Positions 33,765 to 43,030 of a stretch of 64,000 nucleotides of DNA are shown here, piece by piece. Origin of the DNA: UBA4744 sp963723165 (GTDB taxonomy: Bacteria; Actinomycetota; Acidimicrobiia; Spongiisociales; UBA4744); assembly GCA_963723165.1 (NCBI GenBank), contig CAVRPP010000015.1, positions 244,188 to 308,187 of the forward strand, in the 5' to 3' direction. Each line of letters opens with the position of its first letter. The stretch's first letter is position 1. The position numbers and the translations under genes are program-made. The notes below the pieces were generated by a model, which saw only the letters and a list, made by a program, of their open reading frames with translations, searched no databases and was not told where the DNA came from.

Positions 33765-36584
33765 ATGTCCACTGATCGCATCGTCATTCGCGGCGCCCGC
33801 GAACACAATCTGAAAAACCTGTCTCTCGAACTGCCGCGCGATCAGCTGATTGTGTTCACCGGTATCTCAGGGTCGGGGAAGTCTTCTCTGGCCTTCGACA
33901 CGATCTACGCCGAGGGGCAGCGTCGCTATGTCGAAAGCCTCTCGGCGTATGCCCGCCAGTTCCTCGGACAGATGGACAAACCCGATGTCGACTTCATCGA
34001 GGGCCTCTCTCCGGCCATCTCCATCGACCAGAAAACAGCCAGCCGCAATCCGCGTTCAACCGTGGGTACGGTGACTGAGATCCACGACTACCTGCGACTT
34101 CTCTTCGCCCGCATCGGCACCCCCCATTGCCCGAACTGCGGCGAACCGGTCGCCCGCCAGACCCCCCAGCAGATTGTCGATCAGATCCTCGAACTGGACG
34201 AGAACACCCGCTTTCAGGTGCTGGCGCCGGTAGTGCGGGGCCGAAAAGGCGAATACGAGGCGCTGCTCAAGGAACTGGCCCGGGAGGGTTTCGCCCGGGC
34301 ACGTATCGACGGTGAGATCCAAGAACTGACCGAAGAGATAAAGCTCGACCGGTACTACCAGCACACGATCGAAGTTGTCGTCGACCGCCTGGTCCGTAAG
34401 GAGGGCATCGAACGGCGCCTCACCGACTCGCTGGAAACGGCCCTGCATCTGGCCGAAGGCGTTGCCGTTGTCGAGGTAGTCGAGGGGCCGACCCTCACCT
34501 TCAGCCAGCATCTCGCCTGCAGCAACTGCGGGTTGTCCTTCGAGGAGTTGCAACCCCGCAACTTCTCGTTCAACAGCCCGTATGGGGCTTGCCCCGAGTG
34601 CTCCGGCATCGGCACCCGATACCAGGTGGACGCCGACCTGATCGTCCCGAACCGGGAGCTTTCGATCGACGAGGGTGCCATCTTGCCCTGGTCGGGAACC
34701 AGGAGCAGGTACTACCAGCGGGTCCTGGAGGGAGTCGCCGCGCACGCAGGATTCTCGACCGGGATCCCATTCGAGAAGCTTTCCCCCGAACACCAACACC
34801 TCCTCATGTACGGGATGGCCGATCAACCGATCAAGGTTTCGTACGTCAACCGCTTCGGACGAAAACGCCAGTACATGGCCACCTTTGAAGGAGCTGTGCC
34901 GTTTCTCAGCCGGCGTCATGAAAACGCCTCCTCCGACTCGGCCCGGGAGTACTACCAGGAGTACATGCGGGAGGTGCCCTGCGACACCTGTGGCGGCGCC
35001 AGGCTCAATCCCACGTCGCTGGCGGTCACCATCAACGATCGGAACATCCATGAGATATCGGCACTCCCGCTCGGCAAAGCTGCATCCGTGCTGGCGGGTC
35101 TCGAACTGTCCGACCGCGAGCGCAAGATCGGCGAGCGGGTGCTCAAAGAGATCCTGGCCCGGCTCCAGTTTCTTCTCGACGTTGGGCTCGACTACCTGAG
35201 CCTGGCCCGGGGTGCCGCCAGTCTGGCCGGGGGAGAGGCGCAGCGGATCCGCCTGGCGACCCAGATCGGATCGGGCCTGGTCGGCGTGCTGTACATCCTC
35301 GACGAGCCGTCCATCGGACTTCATCAACGGGACAACCAGCGGCTCATCGAGACCCTGGTGCGCTTGCGCGACCTCGGCAACACGCTGATCGTCGTCGAAC
35401 ACGACGAGGAGACGATCCGCATCGCCGACCACATCATCGACATCGGCCCGGGGGCCGGAGAGCACGGCGGCCGCATCGTCGTGGAAGGAACCCTGGCCGA
35501 CGTGCTGTCCGAAGAGGAATCGCTCACCGGCGACTACCTGGCCGGGCGGCGCACGATCCCCACTCCGGGTGACCGCCGCAGCCCCAACGGGGCATCCATA
35601 GAGGTGCAGGGTGCCACCGAGAACAACTTGAAGCAGATCGACGTTCGTTTCCCGCTGGGTCTCTTTGTCACCGTCACCGGAGTCTCAGGATCGGGGAAAT
35701 CGTCGCTGGTGCAGGAAATCCTATCCAAATCCCTGCACCACTCCCTCTACCGATCGCGCGAGGTGCCCGGCCGCCACAAGAAGGTGGTCGGGGCCGAGCA
35801 CATCGACAAGGTCATCAATATCGACCAGTCGCCGATCGGTCGCACACCCCGCTCGAATCCGGCGACCTACACCAAGGTTTTCGATCACGTCCGGACCCTG
35901 TTCGCGTCTACACCCGACGCCCGCACCCGGGGCTACAAGCCGGGCCGGTTCTCATTCAACGTCAAGGGAGGACGGTGCGAGGCCTGCAAGGGCGACGGCA
36001 CGATCAAGATCGAAATGCACTTCCTCCCCGATGTGTACGTCCCCTGTGAGGTTTGCAAGGGCAAGCGCTACAACCGCGAAACCCTGGAGATCCTGTGGAA
36101 GGGGCACACAATCTCCGATGTGCTGCATATGTCGATCGAAGAAGCTCTGGCGTTCTTCGAGAATCAGCCCAAGATCGTGCGGGTCCTGCAAACGATCTAC
36201 GACGTGGGGCTCGGCTATGTGCGGCTCGGGCAACCAGCCCCGACCCTCTCCGGGGGAGAGGCGCAGCGGGTCAAACTGGCTGCCGAACTGGGAAAACGAT
36301 CCACAGGGAGGACGTTCTACATACTCGACGAGCCGACCACGGGCCTCCACTTCGAGGACATTCGCAAGCTGCTTGGGGTCCTGCAGCGACTGGTCGATTC
36401 TGGCAACACGGTGGTGGTGATCGAACACAACCTGGATGTCATCAAAACGGCGGACTGGGTTATCGATCTCGGTCCGGAAGGCGGCGAGGAAGGCGGCCGG
36501 ATTGTCGCAGAGGGGACCCCCGAGCAGGTAGCTGAGATTCCGGAGAGCTATACCGGGAAGTTCTTGCGCGAAATGCTGGGTTAG
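33765..36584 (+). CDS. uvrA: Excinuclease ABC subunit A
   Basis: The damage-sensing ATPase of nucleotide excision repair. All 939 residues are intact, the usual length. Two ABC modules are visible: Walker A GISGSGKSS (near 32) with signature ASLAGGEAQRI, and Walker A GVSGSGKSS with signature TLSGGEAQRV. Zinc-binding cysteines occur as CSNCG...CPEC in the first module and CEAC...CEVC in the second. The stop TAG overlaps by 3 nt the stop of the convergent gene at 36581, so no terminator separates them. uvrB lies 14 kb upstream and uvrC 4 kb downstream. Confidence 0.97.
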   Translation: MSTDRIVIRGAREHNLKNLSLELPRDQLIVFTGISGSGKSSLAFDTIYAEGQRRYVESLSAYARQFLGQMDKPDVDFIEGLSPAISIDQKTASRNPRSTVGTVTEIHDYLRLLFARIGTPHCPNCGEPVARQTPQQIVDQILELDENTRFQVLAPVVRGRKGEYEALLKELAREGFARARIDGEIQELTEEIKLDRYYQHTIEVVVDRLVRKEGIERRLTDSLETALHLAEGVAVVEVVEGPTLTFSQHLACSNCGLSFEELQPRNFSFNSPYGACPECSGIGTRYQVDADLIVPNRELSIDEGAILPWSGTRSRYYQRVLEGVAAHAGFSTGIPFEKLSPEHQHLLMYGMADQPIKVSYVNRFGRKRQYMATFEGAVPFLSRRHENASSDSAREYYQEYMREVPCDTCGGARLNPTSLAVTINDRNIHEISALPLGKAASVLAGLELSDRERKIGERVLKEILARLQFLLDVGLDYLSLARGAASLAGGEAQRIRLATQIGSGLVGVLYILDEPSIGLHQRDNQRLIETLVRLRDLGNTLIVVEHDEETIRIADHIIDIGPGAGEHGGRIVVEGTLADVLSEEESLTGDYLAGRRTIPTPGDRRSPNGASIEVQGATENNLKQIDVRFPLGLFVTVTGVSGSGKSSLVQEILSKSLHHSLYRSREVPGRHKKVVGAEHIDKVINIDQSPIGRTPRSNPATYTKVFDHVRTLFASTPDARTRGYKPGRFSFNVKGGRCEACKGDGTIKIEMHFLPDVYVPCEVCKGKRYNRETLEILWKGHTISDVLHMSIEEALAFFENQPKIVRVLQTIYDVGLGYVRLGQPAPTLSGGEAQRVKLAAELGKRSTGRTFYILDEPTTGLHFEDIRKLLGVLQRLVDSGNTVVVIEHNLDVIKTADWVIDLGPEGGEEGGRIVAEGTPEQVAEIPESYTGKFLREMLG

Positions 36585-37666
36585 GGGACCGGTACCCGGG
36601 TAGTGCGCGACTGCACTAACCATCCTGCTCCCAACCAAGCGAGCAACCACAAGGGAGCGAAGACCCGGACTGCGTTGTTTCCGTCCCCCCACACGACCAC
36701 CGAAGAAACCAGCGCCACCACAACCCACGGAATGGTGAGCCAGGCGATCAAACGGTGGCGGGTTACCATAACCACAATCAGTGCCCCGGCCACCGCAACC
36801 ACCGCCACGACGGCCTGAACGAGATCGCCGGTGGTTTCCCATTCGGACATCGATTCGATCAGTCCGACCATCGGCCACGCGAAGTTGTTCTTGGCGGACA
36901 GACCGTTGCCGACCTGCCACGACAACCACCCGATCCACAGGGCCAGGGGGATAGGGGGCACAAGCCCAACCGCCGCAGCCGGGCGGCGCCGGCCTGCCGA
37001 GAACAACCATCCTCCCAGGCCGACGGCGAACAACGCGTAGGCGTCCTTGGTCAAGGCCGCGGCCGCCAGCGCCACCACGGCCCAACCCGTTCGGCCGCGC
37101 AGCATCAGGCTCACGGCCAGCATCGCCAGAGCCATAGCTAGAGCATCTGATGTAGCCAGTTGGACCGAGAGCCACATCCCCAGGTTGCCGATCACGCCCA
37201 GGACCGCCCAGGACCGTGCTCCGATGAGCGCAGCAACATCGGCCGTGGCGGCTGTGGCAACTCCGAATCCGATGACGGTCCAGGCGGCCAATCCGATCAA
37301 CGCGACCTTGGGGGAGAAGAGCCCGAAACCGCCTGCCAGCCATCCGTACAGCGCCCGGCGGTACCGGTAGGCGCCGTCGTCGGCCAGTTCGGGGAGATCG
37401 TCGAGGCCGAATGGGTCACGGGCGATCAGATACGAGTATTGACCGTCGTGACCCAGACCCTCGGTCAGTGGGATCGCACCGAGTTCCTGCTCGATGAATG
37501 GCCTGGTGCCGGACTCGTTACCAACGCGGAGCACAAATGCCAGGTCGCCGTCGACCGTTCGGAGCTGGCTCCACAGGGCAAAGCTCGCCACCAACACGCC
37601 CAGGAGGAACCAGGCAGCCAGTTGCCCAGTTCGCAGTCCCGGCCGGTCGTCCCCAGACCCCTTCAC
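36581..37666 (-). CDS. GT-C-like membrane protein, GHDGQYSY paralogue
   Basis: A 361-residue polytopic protein with about nine membrane spans. The outer loop reads LGHDGQYSYLIARDP and DGAYRYRRALYGWLAGG, matching the neighbouring protein at 37663 closely and the one at 29352 more distantly. Start GTG 37666 overlaps the stop of the upstream paralogue by 4 nt; the much longer open frame beyond it runs antisense-like through the paralogue in another frame and is not coding. The pair is a tandem duplication. Function probably glycosyl transfer across the membrane, by fold only. Confidence 0.62.
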   Translation of the reverse strand: MKGSGDDRPGLRTGQLAAWFLLGVLVASFALWSQLRTVDGDLAFVLRVGNESGTRPFIEQELGAIPLTEGLGHDGQYSYLIARDPFGLDDLPELADDGAYRYRRALYGWLAGGFGLFSPKVALIGLAAWTVIGFGVATAATADVAALIGARSWAVLGVIGNLGMWLSVQLATSDALAMALAMLAVSLMLRGRTGWAVVALAAAALTKDAYALFAVGLGGWLFSAGRRRPAAAVGLVPPIPLALWIGWLSWQVGNGLSAKNNFAWPMVGLIESMSEWETTGDLVQAVVAVVAVAGALIVVMVTRHRLIAWLTIPWVVVALVSSVVVWGDGNNAVRVFAPLWLLAWLGAGWLVQSRTTRVPVP

Positions 37667-38760
37667 GGTGCCGGGTCCGGATCCGGCTGCGATGCGGCCA
37701 TGATTGCCAGGCCGAGGAGCGCCAGGGTCAACAAAGGAGCGAAGACGCGCAACGAGTTGTTGCCGAGATTCCAAACCCAGCCAGAAGAAATCACGGCCAG
37801 GATCACCCACGGCCAGGTGAGCCACCTCAAGAACCGGGACCGCGCCAACAAGGGGACGATCGCCGCCAGCACCAGACCGACGATGGCAACCACGGAAAAG
37901 ACCAGGTCCTTGGTGCTTGTTTCCTGCCATCCCGGCGCGGCGCCGAGGATGCCGGCGAGGGGCGCGGAAAAGTTGCCGCGCGGGGTGAGCCCTTGCCCCA
38001 TGGTGGCTGTGAGCCAGAAGGCCCAGGCCATCAATGGGGCTGCTGCTCCCGCCATGAGGGCAACCGCTTCGCGGCGATTGTCCCGGAACCATTCCCACCC
38101 GGCCAGACCGGCCGCAACCAGCAGGTACTGGTCCTTAGCGAGACCGGCGAGGGCCAGCGCCACGACTCCCGACACGCGGTGTCCGCGCCGCCAGATTGCC
38201 ACACCCCCGAGAGCCAATCCGAGGGCGAGCACATCCGGAGTGAGGAGCTGAACGGACAGCCATACACCGGGATTGGCGAGAACGCCGGCAACAACCCAGG
38301 GGCGGGTTCCGAAAGAAGTTCCGAGGTCGGCGATGGCCGCCGTTGCCAAGCCCATCCCAACCGCGGACCAGACGATGAGTCCCGCCAGGGCTCCACGTCC
38401 GTCTAGCGACCCAAAACCGCCGCCCAGGGCGGGGAGCAGAATGCGCCGGTATCGGTAGGCGCCGTGGTCGAAAACGTCTGGTGCCGGTCCTCGCCCGAGC
38501 GGGTCGACGGCGATCAAGTACGAGAATTGCCCATCGTGTCCGGCTCTTTCCAGTGTTGCGACTGGTCCGAGTTCCGCCTCGATGAGGGGGCGCAGAGCCG
38601 AAGTTTCCCCTGCGTTCACGAGGGCCGTCCAGTCACCGCCCAGCGCACGTACCTGCAGCCACTGCAGCGAGACCGCCACCAGCACGCCGATGAAGAACCA
38701 GGCAACCAACTGCCGGATCCCGAGTCGGCGGTCGGTCGAGGTGCGGTGCATGGTTGGCAT
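37663..38760 (-). CDS. GT-C-like membrane protein, GHDGQFSY paralogue
   Basis: About 365 residues, with an N-terminal basic segment, a first span at about 14-34, then an outer loop with AGHDGQFSYLIAVDP and HGAYRYRRILLPALGG, then eight or so spans. First gene of a two-gene operon with its downstream paralogue. The open frame begins at 38841, but the ATG at 38760 (or 38751) fits better because the upstream segment would overlap the divergent methyltransferase start. No Shine-Dalgarno is convincing at either ATG. Specificity unknown. Confidence 0.62.
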   Translation of the reverse strand: MPTMHRTSTDRRLGIRQLVAWFFIGVLVAVSLQWLQVRALGGDWTALVNAGETSALRPLIEAELGPVATLERAGHDGQFSYLIAVDPLGRGPAPDVFDHGAYRYRRILLPALGGGFGSLDGRGALAGLIVWSAVGMGLATAAIADLGTSFGTRPWVVAGVLANPGVWLSVQLLTPDVLALGLALGGVAIWRRGHRVSGVVALALAGLAKDQYLLVAAGLAGWEWFRDNRREAVALMAGAAAPLMAWAFWLTATMGQGLTPRGNFSAPLAGILGAAPGWQETSTKDLVFSVVAIVGLVLAAIVPLLARSRFLRWLTWPWVILAVISSGWVWNLGNNSLRVFAPLLTLALLGLAIMAASQPDPDPAP

Positions 38761-38839
38761 TGTGTCATTGTCGGCATCCCGGGCCAACGATTGAGCCGCG
38801 ACTGGCAAGATCGGCTCGAGCCTGGGAACCTCTCGAACC

Positions 38840-39535
38840 ATGAGCAGCGAGTGGCAAGATCTGGCCGGCTGGTGGACAGAAGAGTTGGCGAGTGACGTCG
38901 CCTATCAGGAGGAAGTCCTGCCGCTCCTCCTCGGCTTGCTCGATCCGCAACCCGGACGGACCTATCTCGACGCAGGATGCGGAGACGGCCGGGTCATGCG
39001 GGCCGTGGGTGCCGCCGGTGCCCGGGCAATCGGGTGCGACGTCAATGTCGAGCTGTTGAAGCTGGCCGGGGCGGAAGGCCCGGTGATCGGCTGCCGTCTA
39101 CCGGAGCTCGCCTGGATCCGGTCCGGATCGCTCGACGGCGCCTACGCCAGTCTGGTGCTCGAACACCTCGTCGACCTCGAGCTTTTCTTCGGTGGTCTGG
39201 CCGCGGCCGTTCGCCCCCAAGGTCCGTTGGCACTGGTGGTCAATCATCCTTTGTTCACGGCACCCGGGTCCGGGCCGGTCGTAGATCCGACCGACGGCGA
39301 GGTGTACTGGCGCTGGGGCGCGTACCTCGATGACGGTTTCACCGAAGAGCCTGCAGGCGAAGGACTAGTGACCTTCTACCACCGCCCGCTGGCCGCCCTT
39401 CTCAACGCCGCGGCCGGCGCAGGCTGGGCGCTGGAACACACCGTCGAAAGGGCCGCTCCTACGACGCACGACCCCCTGCTGGCGCCCCAATGGCACATCC
39501 CCAGATTGCTGGGTCTCCGGTGGGTCAAGAACTAG
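38840..39535 (+). CDS. Class I SAM-dependent methyltransferase
   Basis: A 231-residue Methyltransf_11-type protein: motif I YLDAGCGDGRVMRAV (near residue 43), acidic IGCDVNVELLKLA, and the post-motif LDGAYASLVLEHLVDLELFF. Unlike the earlier methyltransferases it has an insert rich in aromatic residues near the C-terminus (DGEVYWRWGAYLDDG). It is divergent from the GT-C pair and its stop overlaps that of the convergent gene at 39532. Substrate unknown. Confidence 0.8.
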   Translation: MSSEWQDLAGWWTEELASDVAYQEEVLPLLLGLLDPQPGRTYLDAGCGDGRVMRAVGAAGARAIGCDVNVELLKLAGAEGPVIGCRLPELAWIRSGSLDGAYASLVLEHLVDLELFFGGLAAAVRPQGPLALVVNHPLFTAPGSGPVVDPTDGEVYWRWGAYLDDGFTEEPAGEGLVTFYHRPLAALLNAAAGAGWALEHTVERAAPTTHDPLLAPQWHIPRLLGLRWVKN

Positions 39536-40152
39536 GGCGTCACCGGCTCGCCGTTCAGTTTTCGATACACGTAGGCCAGCGCCAGCATCGAGACGGGAAC
39601 CGTGATCAACAATCCGACGCCAAGAGCAATCGCTCCGGCCAGGTTGAAGAAGAACAGAACTACTCCGAACGCAAACAAGTCCCACTTCTGGGCCTTCGTG
39701 ATGGCGGCGCTTTGTTCGATGCTCTGCACGATGCCGTGTTCTTTGTCGACGATGTTGTAGCTGAAGAAACCGAAGGTGACTGCAAGGTAGATGCCCGGAA
39801 CGATCAGGAAGACGAAACCGATGCCGACCATGACCCCGACGATGACAGAGGCAATGAAATAGGGCAGCGCCAGGTCTGCTCGCTGGAACAGGTCCGCCGT
39901 CTCGACCGGCTTGCCGTCCACGATCTTGAGGGCGATGCGAATCAAACCCATCGAAATCAACAGCGAAACAAACCAGCCGATCAAGCTCATGAGACCGGCC
40001 AGGGCGCCGCGCCCCAGGAGCCAGAAGATGAGGTTGACGGCCAGAATCGCCAGGGCAGCCGTTACGAGCGGTCCGACATTCTCCTGCAGTTTCTTCCACC
40101 CGTAGCTGAGGGCCTCCCCAATAGAGAAGCGGTTGATTTCGGGAACGGTCAT
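39532..40152 (-). CDS. Integral membrane protein, DUF975/GPDPase_memb-like
   Basis: A 206-residue protein with about five membrane segments, beginning INRFSIGEALSYGWKKLQENVGPLV, which is the amphipathic start typical of DUF975-like and glycerophosphodiesterase membrane-domain proteins. Further family features are FLIVPGIYLAVTFGFFSYNIVDKEHG and SAAITKAQKWDLF. No catalytic residues are evident. It is divergent from uvrC and convergent with the methyltransferase. Molecular role not known for the family. Confidence 0.75.
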   Translation of the reverse strand: MTVPEINRFSIGEALSYGWKKLQENVGPLVTAALAILAVNLIFWLLGRGALAGLMSLIGWFVSLLISMGLIRIALKIVDGKPVETADLFQRADLALPYFIASVIVGVMVGIGFVFLIVPGIYLAVTFGFFSYNIVDKEHGIVQSIEQSAAITKAQKWDLFAFGVVLFFFNLAGAIALGVGLLITVPVSMLALAYVYRKLNGEPVTP

Positions 40153-40252
40153 TACACCTCCACAGCGATTCGTCGTCCTGCCGACACTACCTTCTGATTT
40201 CGCGAGAGGCTTTCAGGAGCAGAGTTCCTGCTGTCGGTACACTTCCTCGGGC

Positions 40253-42085
40253 ATGCGACGCCCCACTTCCGCTGAGATTCCCGACGCTCCCGGCGCCTAT
40301 CTGTTCCGTGATGTTCACGGGCAGGTCCTGTATGTCGGAAAGGCCAAGTCGCTCCGCAAGCGGCTGGCCAACTACTTCGGCAAAGACCTCCAGGCGCGTA
40401 CCGCGGCGATGGTCGAGTCCGCAGACAGCGTTGATTGGATCGTCACAGACAGCGAAGTGGCGGCGCTGATGCTCGAGTACTCGTTGATCAAGAAGCATCG
40501 TCCTCGCTTCAACATCCGCATGCGTGACGACAAGAGTTACCCCTACCTCGCCATTACCCGCTCCGACGAATGGCCGCGAGCCCGGGTCATGCGGGGTAAA
40601 AGGCGCAAGGGCACCGAGTACTTCGGCCCGTACGCCCATACCTACGCCATCCGCAAGACGCTCGACGAACTACTCAAGACCTTTCCGATCCGAACCTGCT
40701 CCGACGGCCTCTTCCGCCGTCAGCAAGCCCAGGGACGACCTTGTCTGCTGTTTCACATCGAGAAATGTTCGGGTCCATGCGTCGGCGAAGTGACCCCCTC
40801 TGAATACCAGGAGTACGTCGACGGATTGGCACGGTTTCTCGGGGGAGAAACGGATCAGATCGTCGAGCAACTGCGGACCAACATGGAACTTGCGGCCGAT
40901 CAACTTGCATACGAGCAAGCCGCCAGGTTCCGCGACCGTCTCAACGACGCGGAGCGAGCCATCGCCCGCCAGGAGGTAGTCACCGACCGGCGCGAGGACT
41001 TCGACCTGATAGCCCTCGAAGAAGACGATCTCGAGGCAGCGGTCCAGGTGCTCACGGTCCGCCGGGGCCGGGTAGTCGGGCGATTGGGAACCGTGCTCGA
41101 CAAGGTCGAGGACGTCACCACGGGTCAACTCATCGCCAGTGTCCTACGCGAGTTGTACGGCGATCAGCAGCCGCCCAAAGCCGTGCTGGTGCAAGAACTT
41201 CCCCCGGACACCGACCTGTGGGCTGCCTGGCTGGCCGAACGGAGAGGAGCGAAGGTGTCATTGCGGGTGCCGCAGCGGGGCGCCAAGCGCCGGTTGCTGG
41301 AGACTGCCAGGACCAATGCCCGCGAGGCCTTCGCCCGCCACCGGCTGAGGCGCCAGTCTGATCACAATGCTCGTGCTCGGGCGCTGCGCAGCTTGCAGGA
41401 CGCCCTGGGACTCCCCGTCCCACCGCTTCGTATCGAAGCGTATGACATCTCAACGATCCAGGGGACGAACACGGTCGGCTCGATGGTGGTTCTCGAGGAC
41501 GGACTTCCCAAGAATTCCGACTACCGGCGTTTTCGAATCAGGTCGGTTGAAGGTCAGGACGACTTCGCGTCGATGGAAGAAGTCCTGCGACGCCGCTTCG
41601 CCGCATATCTGAAGGAGCGCGCGCTGCCCGTCGAAGAACGCGGCAAGTTCTCGTATCCGCCCTCACTGGTACTGATCGATGGGGGAGCCGGCCAGCTCTC
41701 CCGGGCGGTGCGAGTACTCGGCGACTTGAATCTGGACATTCCGGTGGTTGGTCTGGCCAAACGGATGGAAGAGGTCTATATGCCCGGTCGAGCTGATCCG
41801 ATTCGAATCCCGCGCGACGAGGAGGCCCTTCACCTGTTGCAGCGAGTCCGCGACGAAGCGCACCGGTTCGCCATCACCTACCACCGCAAACTGCGCGATC
41901 GTTCCATGATCGATTCCACGCTCGACGACGTGCCCGGAATCGGGCCAACCCGCAAGAAAGCTCTGCTGCGGCGGTTCGGGTCGCTGAAGAGGATCCGGGC
42001 GGCCACCAGGGCGGAGCTGGGCGAGGCTTTGCCGGAGGCGGTGGCCGACAGTCTGTACGCGACATTGCACGGCTCAGGGGGCTGA
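40253..42085 (+). CDS. uvrC: Excinuclease ABC subunit C
   Basis: Makes both incisions around the lesion in nucleotide excision repair. The 610-residue protein has the GIY-YIG nuclease (PGAYLFRDVHGQVLYVGKAKSL split over two strands, with YVGKA), the Cys cluster PCLLFHIEKCSGPC, a UVR motif (LAYEQAARFRDRL), the RNase H-like endonuclease with IEAYDISTIQG and LVLIDGGAGQLS, and the C-terminal helix-hairpin-helix VPGIGPTRKKALLRRFGS. ATG 40253 is chosen; the upstream open frame is not conserved. All catalytic landmarks are present. Confidence 0.96.
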   Translation: MRRPTSAEIPDAPGAYLFRDVHGQVLYVGKAKSLRKRLANYFGKDLQARTAAMVESADSVDWIVTDSEVAALMLEYSLIKKHRPRFNIRMRDDKSYPYLAITRSDEWPRARVMRGKRRKGTEYFGPYAHTYAIRKTLDELLKTFPIRTCSDGLFRRQQAQGRPCLLFHIEKCSGPCVGEVTPSEYQEYVDGLARFLGGETDQIVEQLRTNMELAADQLAYEQAARFRDRLNDAERAIARQEVVTDRREDFDLIALEEDDLEAAVQVLTVRRGRVVGRLGTVLDKVEDVTTGQLIASVLRELYGDQQPPKAVLVQELPPDTDLWAAWLAERRGAKVSLRVPQRGAKRRLLETARTNAREAFARHRLRRQSDHNARARALRSLQDALGLPVPPLRIEAYDISTIQGTNTVGSMVVLEDGLPKNSDYRRFRIRSVEGQDDFASMEEVLRRRFAAYLKERALPVEERGKFSYPPSLVLIDGGAGQLSRAVRVLGDLNLDIPVVGLAKRMEEVYMPGRADPIRIPRDEEALHLLQRVRDEAHRFAITYHRKLRDRSMIDSTLDDVPGIGPTRKKALLRRFGSLKRIRAATRAELGEALPEAVADSLYATLHGSGG

Positions 42086-42169
42086 GTGTTCCACCGATCA
42101 GGGCAGGCGTGCGACACTAGGGCGTGACACCGATGACGAAGACAACGCGGACCGGATTGGAGGCTGCTG

Positions 42170-43030
42170 GTGGTTAGTCGACCGCAAGTGCTCGTGGTGA
42201 CCGGCATGTCTGGCGCCGGTCGATCTACAGCTGCAAAGGTTCTCGAAGACCTCGGGTACCTGGTAGTCGATAACTTGCCTCCTGCCCTCATCGGCGAAAT
42301 CGTCCGCTTCAACGATCTGGCGGATATTCCCCGCGGTTTGGCGCTGGTGATCGACGCCAGGGGTGGCTTCAGTCTCTCGGATCTGAGCGGTGAGATGGAT
42401 CGCTTGTTGCGAGGTGGAGTTTCGACGGCGGTTCTGTTTCTCGACGCCGACGACGACATGCTCATCCGGAGGTACAAGGAGAACCGGCGGCCGCATCCCA
42501 TGGGGCGGCCGACGCTGGGTGAGTCGCTCTTTGCCGAGCGCGAGTTGCTTGCCGAACTCCGTGCCGAGGCGGATTACATCATCGACACCACCGACCTCAA
42601 TGTGCATCAGCTTCGCGAGAGAATCGAAGAGGACTTCCAGGGCGGCCAGCCCGAACGGCCGATGCGGGTCTCGGTCTCCTCGTTTGGTTTCAAACACGGC
42701 GCTCCCCGGGACGCCGATCTCCTCTTCGATGTCCGCTTCCTCCCGAATCCACATTGGCAAGAGGAGTTGCGACCGTTGACGGGCAACGACGCACCGGTTC
42801 GCGATTACGTGTTGGGCAACCAGGACACGCAAGCGTTCCTCACCAAGATCGAGGACATGCTGTCCTTCCTGTTGCCCCGGTTTCGCACCGTCGGCAAGTC
42901 CTATGTGAGTATCGGAGTGGGGTGCACGGGGGGACGGCATCGCTCGGTGGCGGTCGCCAACGAGCTGGGTCGATGGCTGGAATCTGAGGGAATCGAAGCG
43001 ACCGTCCGGCATCGGGACTCGGGTAAGTGA
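42170..43030 (+). CDS. rapZ: RapZ-type nucleotide-binding adapter protein
   Basis: A 286-residue protein with the P-loop variant GMSGAGRSTAA (Arg where most kinases have Lys, usual for actinobacterial RapZ), the VVDNLPP segment, FLDADDDML, and the C-terminal RapZ_C signature YVSIGVGCTGGRHRSV. In enterobacteria RapZ steers RNase E toward glmZ; in Gram-positives the role is less clear and may link to cell-wall precursor supply. GGAGGCTGCTG precedes the GTG. Its stop overlaps yvcK (GTGA). The uvrC-rapZ-yvcK order is well conserved. Confidence 0.93.
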   Translation: MVSRPQVLVVTGMSGAGRSTAAKVLEDLGYLVVDNLPPALIGEIVRFNDLADIPRGLALVIDARGGFSLSDLSGEMDRLLRGGVSTAVLFLDADDDMLIRRYKENRRPHPMGRPTLGESLFAERELLAELRAEADYIIDTTDLNVHQLRERIEEDFQGGQPERPMRVSVSSFGFKHGAPRDADLLFDVRFLPNPHWQEELRPLTGNDAPVRDYVLGNQDTQAFLTKIEDMLSFLLPRFRTVGKSYVSIGVGCTGGRHRSVAVANELGRWLESEGIEATVRHRDSGK

